Origin: Burkholderiales bacterium
GTDB taxonomy: Bacteria; Pseudomonadota; Gammaproteobacteria; Burkholderiales; Burkholderiaceae_E
DNA: 64,000 nt
Direction of reading: 5' to 3'
Assembly (NCBI GenBank): GCA_026399835.1
Contig: JAPLQE010000066.1
Location: forward strand, 62,001 to 126,000
The notes under the pieces are model-generated. The model worked only from the letters and a program-made list of their open reading frames with translations. It ran no database searches and was not told where the DNA came from. The translations under genes and the position numbers were made by a program. Shown in pieces: positions 24,754-33,279 of the stretch. How positions within the stretch are numbered: the first letter of the stretch is position 1; the number at the start of each line of letters is the position of its first letter.

Positions 24754-26163
24754 TCAGCGACTGGGCGATTGGCCCAGCATCTTCCCGGGGTTCATCAGGC
24801 CCTGGGGGTCGAGCGCCTGCTTGAGGCTGCGCATCAGGGCGAGCTCGACCGGCGACTTGTAGCGTGGCAGCTCGTCGCGCCGCAGCACGCCGATCCCGTG
24901 CTCGGCCGAGATCGACCCCTCGACGGCGGCGACCGCGTCGTGCACCAGCGCGTTGATCGCGTCCTGCTGCGCCAGCAGCGAGTCGCCGTCCGCACCGAGC
25001 GGCGGCGAGACGTTGTAGTGCAGGTTGCCGTCGCCGAGGTGGCCGAACACCACCATCCGGATGCCCGGGAAGTGGCGCGCCAGCAGCGCGTCGGTGCGCT
25101 CGACGAAGTCGCCGATGGCCGAGATCGGCACCGAGATGTCGTGCTTGACGTTCTTGCCTTCGGCGGCCTGGGCCTCGGAGATGTTCTCGCGCAGCGCCCA
25201 GAAGCGGCGCGACTGCGCGATCGACTGCGCGACCACCGCGTCCGTGACGATGCCGTCCTCGATCGCCCGGGTCATCAGCGCGTCGAATCGATCGGCGGCG
25301 TGCGCCGCGCTCTCGGCGTCCGAGGTCTCGAGCAGCACGCAGTAGGGCGGGGTGTCGGCGAAGGGCTTCGGGCAGTCGGGGAAGTGGCGCGCGACCAGCG
25401 ACAGGCACAGGTCCGACATCATCTCGAAGGCGGTCAGCGACGGGCCGAGCAGGCCGCGCGCGAGCTGCAGCAGCGCGAGCGCCGCATGCGGCGATGCGAC
25501 CGCGGCGATGGCGGTGACCTGGGCCGCCGGCTGCGGGTAGAGCTTGATCGTGGCCGCGGTGATCACGCCGAGCGTGCCCTCGGCGCCAATGAACAGGTCG
25601 CGCAGGTCGTAGCCGGTGTTGTCCTTGCGCAGCCCGCGCAGGCCGTTCCAGACCTCGCCGGCGGCGGTGACCACCTCCAGTCCCAGGCACAGCTCACGCG
25701 CGTTGCCGTAGCGCAGCACCCCGGTGCCGCCGGCGTTGGTGGCGAGGTTGCCGCCGATCGTGCAGCTGCCCTCGGCGGCGAGGGACAGCGGGAAGAGCCG
25801 ACCGGCCTCGCGGGCCGCCGCCTGCACCGACGCCAGCACCGCGCCGGCCTCGACGGTCATCGTGTCGTTGACCGGGTCGATCGCGCGCACCCGGTTCATC
25901 CGGGACAGGGACAGCACCACCGCGCGGCCCGTGGTGTCGGGCACCGAGCCGCCGGTCAGGCCGGTGTTGCCGCCCTGCGGGACGATCGGCACGCCGTGCG
26001 CGGCGCACCAGCGCACCAGCGTCGCCACCTCCTCGGTCGAGCCGGGCTGCACGACCGCGAGCGCACGCCCGGTCCAGCGCCGGCGCCAGTCGGTCAGGAA
26101 GCCGGCGGTATCGGCCGGCTCTGTGAGCACGCGGCCGATGCCGGGCGGGAGGGAGGGAGACAT
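24754..26163 (-). CDS. FAD-linked D-2-hydroxyacid dehydrogenase (D-2-hydroxyglutarate/D-lactate dehydrogenase family)
   Basis: A 469-aa flavoenzyme of the FAD_binding_4 plus FAD-oxidase_C type. The FAD-binding loop is PQGGNTGLTGGSVPD (62-76) with NAGGTGVLRYGNARE further on. The C-terminal metal and substrate block GHLGDGNLHYNVSPP and the closing EHGIG and DPQGLMNPGKML motifs are all present. It oxidises D-2-hydroxyacids to 2-ketoacids and passes electrons to a carrier such as ETF. It is not obviously in an operon; a 169-bp gap separates it from ffh. D-2-hydroxyglutarate is a frequent substrate in this branch. Confidence 0.9.
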   Translation of the reverse strand: MSPSLPPGIGRVLTEPADTAGFLTDWRRRWTGRALAVVQPGSTEEVATLVRWCAAHGVPIVPQGGNTGLTGGSVPDTTGRAVVLSLSRMNRVRAIDPVNDTMTVEAGAVLASVQAAAREAGRLFPLSLAAEGSCTIGGNLATNAGGTGVLRYGNARELCLGLEVVTAAGEVWNGLRGLRKDNTGYDLRDLFIGAEGTLGVITAATIKLYPQPAAQVTAIAAVASPHAALALLQLARGLLGPSLTAFEMMSDLCLSLVARHFPDCPKPFADTPPYCVLLETSDAESAAHAADRFDALMTRAIEDGIVTDAVVAQSIAQSRRFWALRENISEAQAAEGKNVKHDISVPISAIGDFVERTDALLARHFPGIRMVVFGHLGDGNLHYNVSPPLGADGDSLLAQQDAINALVHDAVAAVEGSISAEHGIGVLRRDELPRYKSPVELALMRSLKQALDPQGLMNPGKMLGQSPSR

Positions 26164-26332
26164 CGTGATCGTGCTCGTCCAGTCAGCCGGCTCTCGCCGG
26201 ATTCACGTTCTCGTCGCGACCAGCCCGGCGCAAGCATGCGCCGGTCGTTCGGCCGGCGCGGCGCATGCGCCGCGAAACCCCGGCCTCACCACAGGCGTCG
26301 GCTCGGGACGCGCAGCAGGTTTGCCCACGGCT

Positions 26333-27697
26333 TCAGCGAGGGCCGCCCGGGCCGCCGGGCATCATGCCCTTCATGCCTCGCATCATCTTCGCGAGGCCGC
26401 CCTTCTGCATCTTCTTCATCATCGACTGCATCTGGTCGAACTGCGCCAGCATCCGGTTGACGTCCTGCACCTGCACGCCCGCGCCGATGGCGATCCGGCG
26501 CTTGCGGCTCGCCTTGATCAGCTCGGGCTTGTGGCGCTCGCCCGGGGTCATCGAGTGGATGATCCCCTGCATCCGGCGGATGTCGCGCTCGGCGCGGTCC
26601 ATGTCGGCCTGACCCGCGGCGGCCTGCATCTGGGCCGGCAGCTTGTCCATCAGCGACGACAGCCCGCCCATCTTCTTCATCTGCGAGATCTGCGCGAGGA
26701 AGTCGTTGAGGTCGAAGCGGTTGCCCGACTTGAGCTTGTCGGCGAGGTCCTTGGCGGCCTGCTGGTCGACGTTGGCCTGTGCCTGCTCGACCAGCGCGAC
26801 GATGTCGCCCATGCCGAGGATTCGGTTGGCCATCCGGTCCGGATGGAAGGCGTCGAGACCGGCCAGCTTCTCGCCGACGCCCACGAACTTGATCGGGCAG
26901 CCGGTGACCGCCTTGACCGACAGCGCCGCGCCGCCGCGCGAGTCGCCGTCGAGCTTGGTGAGCACGACGCCGGTCAGCGGCAGCGCCTCCTTGAAGGCGC
27001 GCGCGGTGTTGACCGCGTCCTGGCCCTGCATCGCGTCGACGACGAACAGCGTCTCGATCGGGTCGAGCGCGGCATGCAGCGCCGCGATCTCCTTCATCAT
27101 CGCCTCGTCGATGCCGAGGCGGCCCGCGGTGTCCACCAGCAGCACGTCGTGGTAGTGGTTCTTCGCCCACAGCACGGCGGCGCGCGCGATGTCGACCGGG
27201 GACTGGTCGGGCGTGGACGGGAAGAAGTCGGCGCCGGCCTGCTGGGTGACGGTCTGGAGCTGGTCGATCGCGGCCGGCCGGTAGACGTCGCAGGAGACGG
27301 TCAGCACCTTCTTCTTCTGCTCGCGCAGCCGCTTGGCCAGCTTGCCGACGGTGGTGGTCTTGCCCGCGCCCTGCAGGCCGGCCATCAGGATGATGGCGGG
27401 CGGCTGGGTCGCGAAGTTCAGCTCGGCGGTCGCCCCGCCCATCAGGGCGGTCAGCTCCTGGTGGACGACGCCGACCAGCGCCTGGCCGGGCGACAGGCTG
27501 CCGACCACGTCCTGGCCGAGCGCCTTCTCGCGCACCTTCGCGATGAAGTCGCGCACGACCGGCAGGGCCACGTCGGCCTCGAGCAGGGCGATGCGGATCT
27601 CGCGCAGCATCTCCTGCGTGTTCGCCTCGGTGAGGCGGGCTTCGCCGCGCATCGTCTTGACGACGCGGGCGAGCCTTTGGGACAGATTGTCGAACAT
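26333..27697 (-). CDS. ffh: Signal recognition particle protein (SRP54 homologue)
   Basis: A 454-aa GTPase that with 4.5S RNA binds signal sequences of nascent membrane proteins and docks with FtsY. NG domain: P-loop GLQGAGKTTT at 107-116, DTAGRLGID, TKLDGDSRGG. The methionine-rich M domain begins near residue 300, with the RNA-binding segment SRKRRIAIGAG and a tail rich in Met and Gly (MMKKMQKGGLAKMMRG). The start ATG at 27697 gives the canonical MFDNLSQRL N-terminus. Only 23 bp separate it from the divergent ypjD gene. Confidence 0.98.
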   Translation of the reverse strand: MFDNLSQRLARVVKTMRGEARLTEANTQEMLREIRIALLEADVALPVVRDFIAKVREKALGQDVVGSLSPGQALVGVVHQELTALMGGATAELNFATQPPAIILMAGLQGAGKTTTVGKLAKRLREQKKKVLTVSCDVYRPAAIDQLQTVTQQAGADFFPSTPDQSPVDIARAAVLWAKNHYHDVLLVDTAGRLGIDEAMMKEIAALHAALDPIETLFVVDAMQGQDAVNTARAFKEALPLTGVVLTKLDGDSRGGAALSVKAVTGCPIKFVGVGEKLAGLDAFHPDRMANRILGMGDIVALVEQAQANVDQQAAKDLADKLKSGNRFDLNDFLAQISQMKKMGGLSSLMDKLPAQMQAAAGQADMDRAERDIRRMQGIIHSMTPGERHKPELIKASRKRRIAIGAGVQVQDVNRMLAQFDQMQSMMKKMQKGGLAKMMRGMKGMMPGGPGGPR

Positions 27698-27720
27698 GGG
27701 GCCTGCGCTACACTGCGATC

Positions 27721-28584
27721 GTGACGATTGTACTGATTCTGTTCGCGCTGCCCGCGGCGCTCTACGGCGCGATCTGGCTCGGCGCGTGGCGCGTGGCCTC
27801 GGGCGCCCTGCCCGCCCCGGCCGGGCCGGGCGTGCCGGTCCACAGTCCCGCGGAGCCGGCGGCACGCTGGCTGCTGCCCGTCGCCATCGCGCTGCACGGG
27901 GCCTCGCTCGCCTGGCCCTGGGACCGTGGCGGCTTCCACTTCGGCTTCGCGAAGGTGCTGTCGGCCACCCTCTGGGTGGGGCTCGTGCTGCTCTGGTTCG
28001 AGGGCCGGCGCACCTCGCTCGAGGCGCTGCGGCTGCTGGTGCTGCCGCTGGCCATCGTCACGCTGCTGATGCCGCTCGCCTGGCCGGGCCGCCTGTTCGA
28101 GTCGGCGCAGCAGGCGCCGCTCTTCCTGCCGCACCTGCTCGCCGGCACGCTCGCCTACGGGGTGCTGCTGCTGGCCGCGCTGCACGCGCTGCTGATGGTC
28201 TGGGTCCAGCGCGACCTGCAGCGCCCGATGCTCGACGCCGATCGTGGCGCGATGTCGCGCTGGGTCGGGCGCATGCCGCCGCTGATGGTGCTCGAGCGGC
28301 TGCTGTTCCGCTTCATCGGCCTCGGATTCGTGCTGCTGCTGGCCACGACGATCAGCGGCATGATGTTCTCCGAGGAGGTCTTCGGGCGGCCGTTCCGGCT
28401 CGAGCACAAGACCGTCTTCTCGGTGATCTCGCTCGCCGTCTTCGGCGTGCTGCTCGCCGGCCGGGCGGTACGCGGCTGGCGCGGCCGGATCGCCACGCGC
28501 TTCACGCTCGGCGGGTTCGGCGTGCTGCTGCTCGCCTACGTCGGCACGCGCTTCGTGCTCGAAGTGCTGCTCGGGCGCTACTGA
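27721..28584 (+). CDS. ypjD: Inner membrane protein YpjD (CcsA/HemX-like cytochrome c assembly family)
   Basis: A 287-aa polytopic protein with about eight membrane helices of the CcsA/CcmC superfamily. The conserved His-containing stretches LFLPHLLAGTLAYG and LEHKTVFSVISL are present. It is the usual divergent neighbour of ffh in proteobacteria. The GTG at 27721 is preceded by TACACT (27709-27714) in -10 position, so the transcript is expected to start at or very near the start codon. The stop is 19 bp before the next gene. The precise function of YpjD is not established. Confidence 0.9.
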   Translation: MTIVLILFALPAALYGAIWLGAWRVASGALPAPAGPGVPVHSPAEPAARWLLPVAIALHGASLAWPWDRGGFHFGFAKVLSATLWVGLVLLWFEGRRTSLEALRLLVLPLAIVTLLMPLAWPGRLFESAQQAPLFLPHLLAGTLAYGVLLLAALHALLMVWVQRDLQRPMLDADRGAMSRWVGRMPPLMVLERLLFRFIGLGFVLLLATTISGMMFSEEVFGRPFRLEHKTVFSVISLAVFGVLLAGRAVRGWRGRIATRFTLGGFGVLLLAYVGTRFVLEVLLGRY

Positions 28585-28603
28585 GCGCGCCGCCGGGAGG
28601 ACG

Positions 28604-28939
28604 ATGGGCAAGCTGATGACCTGGGTCGTGATCGGCCTGATCGTCTGGGGCGCGTGGCGGCTCTGGACGATCAGCCGGGTCCGCGCCGAGCGTGCGCGAG
28701 AGGCCGCCCGCTCCGCGCAGCCTTCGGACGCGGCCGGCGGCGGCGATCCGACCGACACCGCACGCGAGGCCCGGCGCCCGGGCGCGCCCGAGCTGATGAT
28801 GCAGTGCGCGGTCTGCGGTGTGCACCTGCCGGGCTCGGAGGCCCGCTTCGCAGGTGGCAAGGTCTACTGCAGCGATGCGCACCGCGACGCCCCGGGCACG
28901 CCGGTGTCCGGCGACGGTGCCCGCCGCGACGGCCGCTGA
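28604..28939 (+). CDS. PP0621-family small membrane-anchored protein
   Basis: A 111-aa protein: an N-terminal helix (MTWVVIGLIVWGAWRLW), a charged Ala-rich linker, then a compact motif MQCAVCGVHLPGSEA with YCSDAHR, i.e. two Cys, a Cys and a His that could bind one metal ion. This short family sits between ypjD and pilS in many betaproteobacteria. The role is unknown; the conserved place suggests a link to PilS-PilR signalling or to envelope biogenesis. RBS GGGAGG precedes the ATG. Confidence 0.85.
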   Translation: MGKLMTWVVIGLIVWGAWRLWTISRVRAERAREAARSAQPSDAAGGGDPTDTAREARRPGAPELMMQCAVCGVHLPGSEARFAGGKVYCSDAHRDAPGTPVSGDGARRDGR

Positions 28940-28940
28940 C

Positions 28941-30584
28941 ATGGCGGCATCGCCACCGGCCGAGAGCACTCCCGGCCGGGAGGCCGCAGGTCTGCCGGCC
29001 TACCGGCGCTCCTTCCAGTACTTCGCGCTCTTGCGCCTGGTGGTCGCCGCGCTGCTGATCGCCTACATGCCGGTCATGCGCGGCTCGGGCATCCTCGACG
29101 AGCGCTTCGACGCCGAGCTCTTCGTGCCGGTCGCCGGGCTCTACCTCGTGCTCGCCGCGGCCTTCTTCCTGCTGTCGACCCGGTCCGGCCGCCTGCCGCT
29201 GCCCACGCTCGCGACGATCCAGATCGCGGTCGACGTCTGCGCCCTGGTGCTGCTGATGCATGCCTCCGGCGGCCAGCGCACCGGCCTCGGCGTGCTGCTG
29301 CTGCTGCCCAGTGCGGGGGCCGCGATCCTGGTGAGCGCGCGGGTCGGTCTGACGTTCGCGGCGGCCTCGACGCTGCTGCTGCTCGCCGAGACCGGCTGGC
29401 GCGGGCTGATGGGCCAGGCCGGCGACTCGGCCTTCGTCCAGGCGGGGCTGACCGGCGCGACGCTGCTGGTGGCGTCCGCGGTGGTCGGCCGCCTCGCTCG
29501 GCGGCTGGCCTCCCAGGAGCGGCTGGCCTGGCGCCGTGGCGAGGACCTGCGCAACCAGCTGGCGGTCACGCAGGCAGTCATCGCCGACCTGCCCGACGGC
29601 GTGGTCGTGCTCGGCGCGCGCGGCGAGCCCCGGGCGATCAACCGTTCCGCGCGCGACATGCTGGCCGGCGGCGGCGGCGCGGCGGCGGGGCTGCCGGGAC
29701 TGCTGCCGCTGCGGGCGGCGCTCGGGATCGGCCCGGCGGGCACGGATGCCGAGCCGCCGACCGATTCCGCCGAGTTCATCGTGCCCGGCGCCGAGGGCGC
29801 GGAACGGCGCCTGCGCGCCCGCCGCCTCGGCGTGCCGTCGGACGGGGTCGACGAGGTGGTGGTGCTCGAGGACCTCGGGCGGCTCGAGGCCCGGGCGCAG
29901 CAGCTCAAGCTCGCCTCGATGGGCCGGCTGTCCGCCTCGATCGCCCACGAGATCCGCAACCCGCTGTCGGCGATCCGGCATGCGAACGGGCTGCTCGCCG
30001 AGCAGCTTGGCGAGCCGCGCCTCGAGCGTCTCGCGAAGATCGTCGAGGACAACTGCCGGCGCATCGACCGCATCATCGAGGACGTGCTGTCGATCTCCAG
30101 GCGGGGCAGCGCGACGCCGGAGGCGCTGCCGGCGGGGGCGTTCCTCGTGCAGGCGATCGCCGAGCTGGTCGCGCAGTCCGGCGCCGACGCGCGCCGCATC
30201 GAGTGCCGCGTCCACGGCGACATGCCGATCTGGTTCGATGCGGGCAACCTCAGGCAGGTGCTGCTCAACCTGCTGGGCAACGCGCTGCGGCATGCCGGCG
30301 ACGAGCCCGGGGCGGTGCGCATCGACTGGGCGCCCGACGCCGGCGGGCGCTGGTCGCTGGTCGTCTCCGACGATGGGCCCGGCGTGGCCGCGGCCTCGCG
30401 GGTCCACCTGTTCGAGCCGTTCTTCACCACCGAGACGCGCGGCACCGGCCTGGGCCTGCACCTGGCCCGCGAGTTGTGCACCGCCAACGGCGCGACGATC
30501 CGCTATCGGCCCGCGAGCGATAATCCGCCCCTTCGAAGCGCCTTCGTCGTCGAGCCCGCTCCCGCGCCCGGCGCCCCCCGATGA
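28941..30584 (+). CDS. pilS: Sensor histidine kinase PilS
   Basis: A 547-aa kinase. About six membrane helices occupy residues 25-180, followed by a cytoplasmic PAS-like region (VIADLPDGVVVLGARGEPRA) and HisKA with the sequence SIAHEIRNPLSAIRHANGLL near residue 335, then HATPase_c (SDDGPGV, GTGLGLHLARELC). In type IV pilus systems PilS controls PilR and thereby pilA transcription with RNA polymerase sigma-54. It starts 1 bp after the PP0621 stop and overlaps pilR by 4 nt (ATGA). The gene order with pilR and ampD is the standard one. Confidence 0.93.
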   Translation: MAASPPAESTPGREAAGLPAYRRSFQYFALLRLVVAALLIAYMPVMRGSGILDERFDAELFVPVAGLYLVLAAAFFLLSTRSGRLPLPTLATIQIAVDVCALVLLMHASGGQRTGLGVLLLLPSAGAAILVSARVGLTFAAASTLLLLAETGWRGLMGQAGDSAFVQAGLTGATLLVASAVVGRLARRLASQERLAWRRGEDLRNQLAVTQAVIADLPDGVVVLGARGEPRAINRSARDMLAGGGGAAAGLPGLLPLRAALGIGPAGTDAEPPTDSAEFIVPGAEGAERRLRARRLGVPSDGVDEVVVLEDLGRLEARAQQLKLASMGRLSASIAHEIRNPLSAIRHANGLLAEQLGEPRLERLAKIVEDNCRRIDRIIEDVLSISRRGSATPEALPAGAFLVQAIAELVAQSGADARRIECRVHGDMPIWFDAGNLRQVLLNLLGNALRHAGDEPGAVRIDWAPDAGGRWSLVVSDDGPGVAAASRVHLFEPFFTTETRGTGLGLHLARELCTANGATIRYRPASDNPPLRSAFVVEPAPAPGAPR

Positions 30585-32248
30585 ATTCCTCGCCTACAGA
30601 ACAGAACCGCAGCCTCGCCCGCGGCATGCGCGCACCGCGCGCGCTGGTGGTCGACGACGAGGCCGACCTGCGCGAGCTGCTCGAGCTGACGCTCGTGGGC
30701 ATGGGGCTGGACGTCGACTGCGCGGCCGACCTCGCGTCGGCACGGCGCCTGCTGGCCTCGGGGAGCTACGCGCTGTGCCTCACCGACATGCGCCTGCCCG
30801 ACGGCGACGGCCTGTCGCTGGTCACCCTGATCGGTGCCGAGCATCCCGACACGCCGATCGCCGTGATCACCGCGTTCGGCAGCGCCGAGAGCGCGGTCGC
30901 GGCCCTCAAGGCCGGCGCCTTCGACTACCTGTCGAAGCCGGTCGGGCTCGATGCGCTCCGGGCGCTGGTGCGCTCGGCGCTGCGCCTGTCCGCAGGTGCC
31001 GAGGGGGCCGCGGCCGATCCGCCGCCCCTCCCCGCGGTCGAGGCGCCGCGGGTCGCGCCGCTGCGCCCCCCGTCGTTCGACGCGACGCCGGCGGCCCGCA
31101 TCGTGCCGGGTGCGGGGGCCGGCGCCAGGGCGGCGCCAGGGGCAGGCGGGCTGCTGCTCGGCGTGTCGCCCGCCATCGAGACCGTGCGCGCGAGCATCGC
31201 GCGACTCGCCCGCAGCATGGCGCCGGTGGCGATCACCGGCGAGTCCGGCTCCGGCAAGGAGCTGGCCGCACGGCTGATCCACCGCCTCGGCAGCCGGGCG
31301 AACCAGCCCTTCGTGGCGGTGAACTGCGGCGCCATCCCCGAGAACCTGATGGAGTCGGAGTTCTTCGGGCACAAGCGCGGCGCGTTCACCGGTGCCGACC
31401 AGGACCGCACCGGGTTCTTCCAGGCTGCCGACGGCGGCACGCTGTTCCTCGACGAGGTCGCCGACCTGCCGCTGTCGATGCAGGTCAAGCTGCTGCGGGC
31501 GATCCAGGAGCGCTGCGTGCGCCGCGTCGGGCACACCGTCGAGGAACCGGTCGACGTGCGGATCGTCAGCGCCACCCACCAGGACCTCGCCCGCTGCGTC
31601 GCGGCCGGCCGCTTCCGCCAGGACCTGTACTACCGCCTGAACGTGATCGAGCTGCGGATGCCGCCGCTGCGCGAGCGGCTCGAGGACGTCGGCGTGCTCG
31701 CCGACTCGGTGCTCGTCCGCCTCGCCACGCGCGCGGGCCTGCAGGTGGCGCCGCGGCTGTCGTCCGTGACGCTGCGCTACCTGCAGAGCTACGGCTTCCC
31801 GGGCAACGTCCGCGAGCTTGAGAACATTCTCGAGCGCGCGCTCGCGTTCTCCAACGGCGAGGTCATCAACGTCGAGGACCTCGGACTGCGGCCCGCCGGC
31901 CACGAGGCCTCGGAGAACGAGCGCGCCGATGCGGACGACACGCAGGATGAGGACGACGGGACCGCTCCGGTCGGGGCCGCCGGGCGTGCTTCCGGGGCCG
32001 GCGCCGGGCCCGCCGCGAGCGCCGCGGGCGACGGGCAGGCCGCGGCGGTGCGGGTCACGCAGGGCGCACCGGTGCTGTCGGAAGACGGCATCCCCGAGTC
32101 GCTGCCCGACTACCTCGACGCGGTCGAGCGCGACGCGATCCTGCGCGCGCTCGAGCGCACCCGCCACAACCGTACCGCGGCAGCGCGCCTGCTCGGCATC
32201 AGCTTCCGCGCGCTGCGCTACCGCATGCAGCGGCTCGGCATCGGCTGA
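30581..32248 (+). CDS. pilR: Sigma-54-dependent response regulator PilR
   Basis: A 555-aa NtrC-type activator. Receiver domain with phospho-acceptor Asp in LTDMRLPDGDG (about residue 68); AAA+ domain with Walker A GESGSGKE, the sigma-54 contact motif GAFTGA, Walker B GGTLFLDE and the arginine finger region FRQDLYYRLNVIEL; Fis-type helix-turn-helix at the end (NRTAAARLLGISFRALRYR). Two Ala/Gly/Pro-rich linkers, between receiver and AAA+ (about 145-190) and before the helix-turn-helix (about 440-500), make it roughly 100 residues longer than the usual PilR. Confidence 0.94.
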   Translation: MNSSPTEQNRSLARGMRAPRALVVDDEADLRELLELTLVGMGLDVDCAADLASARRLLASGSYALCLTDMRLPDGDGLSLVTLIGAEHPDTPIAVITAFGSAESAVAALKAGAFDYLSKPVGLDALRALVRSALRLSAGAEGAAADPPPLPAVEAPRVAPLRPPSFDATPAARIVPGAGAGARAAPGAGGLLLGVSPAIETVRASIARLARSMAPVAITGESGSGKELAARLIHRLGSRANQPFVAVNCGAIPENLMESEFFGHKRGAFTGADQDRTGFFQAADGGTLFLDEVADLPLSMQVKLLRAIQERCVRRVGHTVEEPVDVRIVSATHQDLARCVAAGRFRQDLYYRLNVIELRMPPLRERLEDVGVLADSVLVRLATRAGLQVAPRLSSVTLRYLQSYGFPGNVRELENILERALAFSNGEVINVEDLGLRPAGHEASENERADADDTQDEDDGTAPVGAAGRASGAGAGPAASAAGDGQAAAVRVTQGAPVLSEDGIPESLPDYLDAVERDAILRALERTRHNRTAAARLLGISFRALRYRMQRLGIG

Positions 32249-32255
32249 TGGCCCG

Positions 32256-32858
32256 ATGAGCGAGCCGTTCGACAGCGAGGGCTGGTACCGCCGGGCACGA
32301 CGGGTGCCGTCGCCGAACCAGGACGCCCGCCCGCCCGGGGCATCGCCCGAACTGCTCGTCATCCATCACATCAGCCTGCCCCCTGGCGTGCTGTCGGGCG
32401 ATGCCGTCGAGCGGCTCTTCACCAACGCCCTCGACTGCACGGCCGACCCCCGACTCGCCGGCCTCGAGTCGCTGAGGGTCTCGGCCCACTTCCTGGTGCG
32501 CCGGCGCGGCGAACTGCTGCAGTTCGTCCCGTGCGAGGCACGTGCCTGGCATGCCGGGCCGTCGTCCTTCCTCGGCCGCGAGCGCTGCAACGACTTCTCG
32601 ATCGGCATCGAGCTCGAGGGCACCGGCGAGCGTCGGTACACCGACGCGCAGTACCGGGTGCTCGCCGCGCTGACACGGGCACTCGCCGCGCGCTTTCCGC
32701 TGAGACACCTCGCCGGCCACAGTGACATCGCACCCGGGCGAAAGACCGATCCGGGGCCGAGCTTCGACTGGTCGCGCTTCGAGTCGATGCTCGATGGTTG
32801 CGGGCTCTCGAGGCCGTTTCCGCCGGAATGCCGCAGCACGTCGAAGAATCTTCCATGA
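32256..32858 (+). CDS. ampD: 1,6-anhydro-N-acetylmuramyl-L-alanine amidase
   Basis: A 200-aa cytoplasmic zinc amidase that releases the peptide from anhydro-muropeptides during cell-wall recycling; loss usually derepresses AmpC-type beta-lactamases where present. Zinc ligands are visible in VIHHISLP and GHSDIAPGRKTDPGP, with the catalytic Glu in SIGIELEGTG. ATG 32256 is 7 bp after pilR. The peptide ligase Mpl, the next enzyme of the same recycling route, is encoded at 47370-48734. Confidence 0.95.
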   Translation: MSEPFDSEGWYRRARRVPSPNQDARPPGASPELLVIHHISLPPGVLSGDAVERLFTNALDCTADPRLAGLESLRVSAHFLVRRRGELLQFVPCEARAWHAGPSSFLGRERCNDFSIGIELEGTGERRYTDAQYRVLAALTRALAARFPLRHLAGHSDIAPGRKTDPGPSFDWSRFESMLDGCGLSRPFPPECRSTSKNLP

Positions 32859-32870
32859 GACCGTGACGAC

Positions 32871-32908
32871 ATGCGGGTCGCGGGGCCAGATGCCCCGCTG
32901 TCCCGCAT
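32871..32908. terminator. Long hairpin downstream of ampD
   Basis: ATGCGGG (32871-32877) pairs with CCCGCAT (32902-32908), and GCGGGGC (32880-32886) pairs with GCCCCGC (32892-32898), giving two 7-bp stems separated by a small internal loop and closed by a 5-nt loop. It starts 12 bp after the ampD stop. There is no T run, so it is either a Rho-independent-like terminator without U tract or an mRNA 3'-end stabiliser. The remaining sequence to about 33040 shows nothing I can name. Confidence 0.5.
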
Positions 32909-33043
32909 CCGGGCTGGGTCCGAGGATGCCGATCGAGACGCCGTGCGGCTCTTCGGGAAGCACCCGATGCGGCGCTTCAGGATGTATCGCTAAAGCCTTG
33001 TTCGGGCGCATGAATCGGCCCTCGCCGAACCCGCATCGCGGAC

Positions 33044-33072
33044 TTGCGAGCCGACCGCCCAGGCACTAGAAT
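33044..33072 (+). promoter_or_regulatory. Sigma-70 promoter of nrdA
   Basis: TTGCGA (33044-33049), a 17-bp spacer and TAGAAT (33067-33072). The -10 is a 5/6 match and overlaps the first NrdR box. A transcript from about 33079 would have a leader of about 200 nt before the nrdA ATG at 33280, containing the second NrdR box; the remainder of the leader shows no riboswitch that I recognise. Confidence 0.6.
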
Positions 33073-33075
33073 TAG
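33066..33075. promoter_or_regulatory. NrdR box 1
   Basis: CTAGAATTAG is the core of a NrdR box: it keeps the CWA ... TWG arms of the known consensus. It overlaps the -10 element of the nrdA promoter, the usual arrangement for NrdR repression. The second box is 31 bp downstream, i.e. three helical turns, the spacing known for NrdR tandem boxes. Confidence 0.7.
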
Positions 33076-33096
33076 TCACTCACAAGCGGTCGACCC

Positions 33097-33106
33097 CTAG
33101 ATCTAG
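33097..33106. promoter_or_regulatory. NrdR box 2
   Basis: CTAGATCTAG is a perfect 10-bp palindrome that fits the NrdR core at 8 of 10 positions. It is 31 bp from box 1 and upstream of nrdA only; nrdB lacks such boxes. NrdR is the ATP/dATP-sensing repressor of ribonucleotide reductase genes; its own gene is not in this window. Confidence 0.7.
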
Positions 33107-33279
33107 TGCCACGCGGCCTCACGCCGCCTTCCGGCCGGGCACGGGAATCGCCGCAAGAACACCGTCACCCGATCGACGCGCGCGCGACGACCGGCCAGGC
33201 CCCGTCAGGGTCCTGGCCAGGCCCCCTTCACGCTGGCGCCACCGGGTGGTCCTCGAATCACACCAGTGGAGTCCCCGAC

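Noticed and set aside
24454-26460. Long open frame of 668 codons on the plus strand
   Set aside because: It runs antisense to the FAD dehydrogenase, is rich in Arg/His/Asp as expected of an opposite-strand shadow in 70 percent GC DNA, and shows no known motif.
32859-33040. Search for a small gene between ampD and the nrdA promoter
   Set aside because: Only short shadow frames are present; the strong hairpin at 32871-32908 is better explained as a transcript end.
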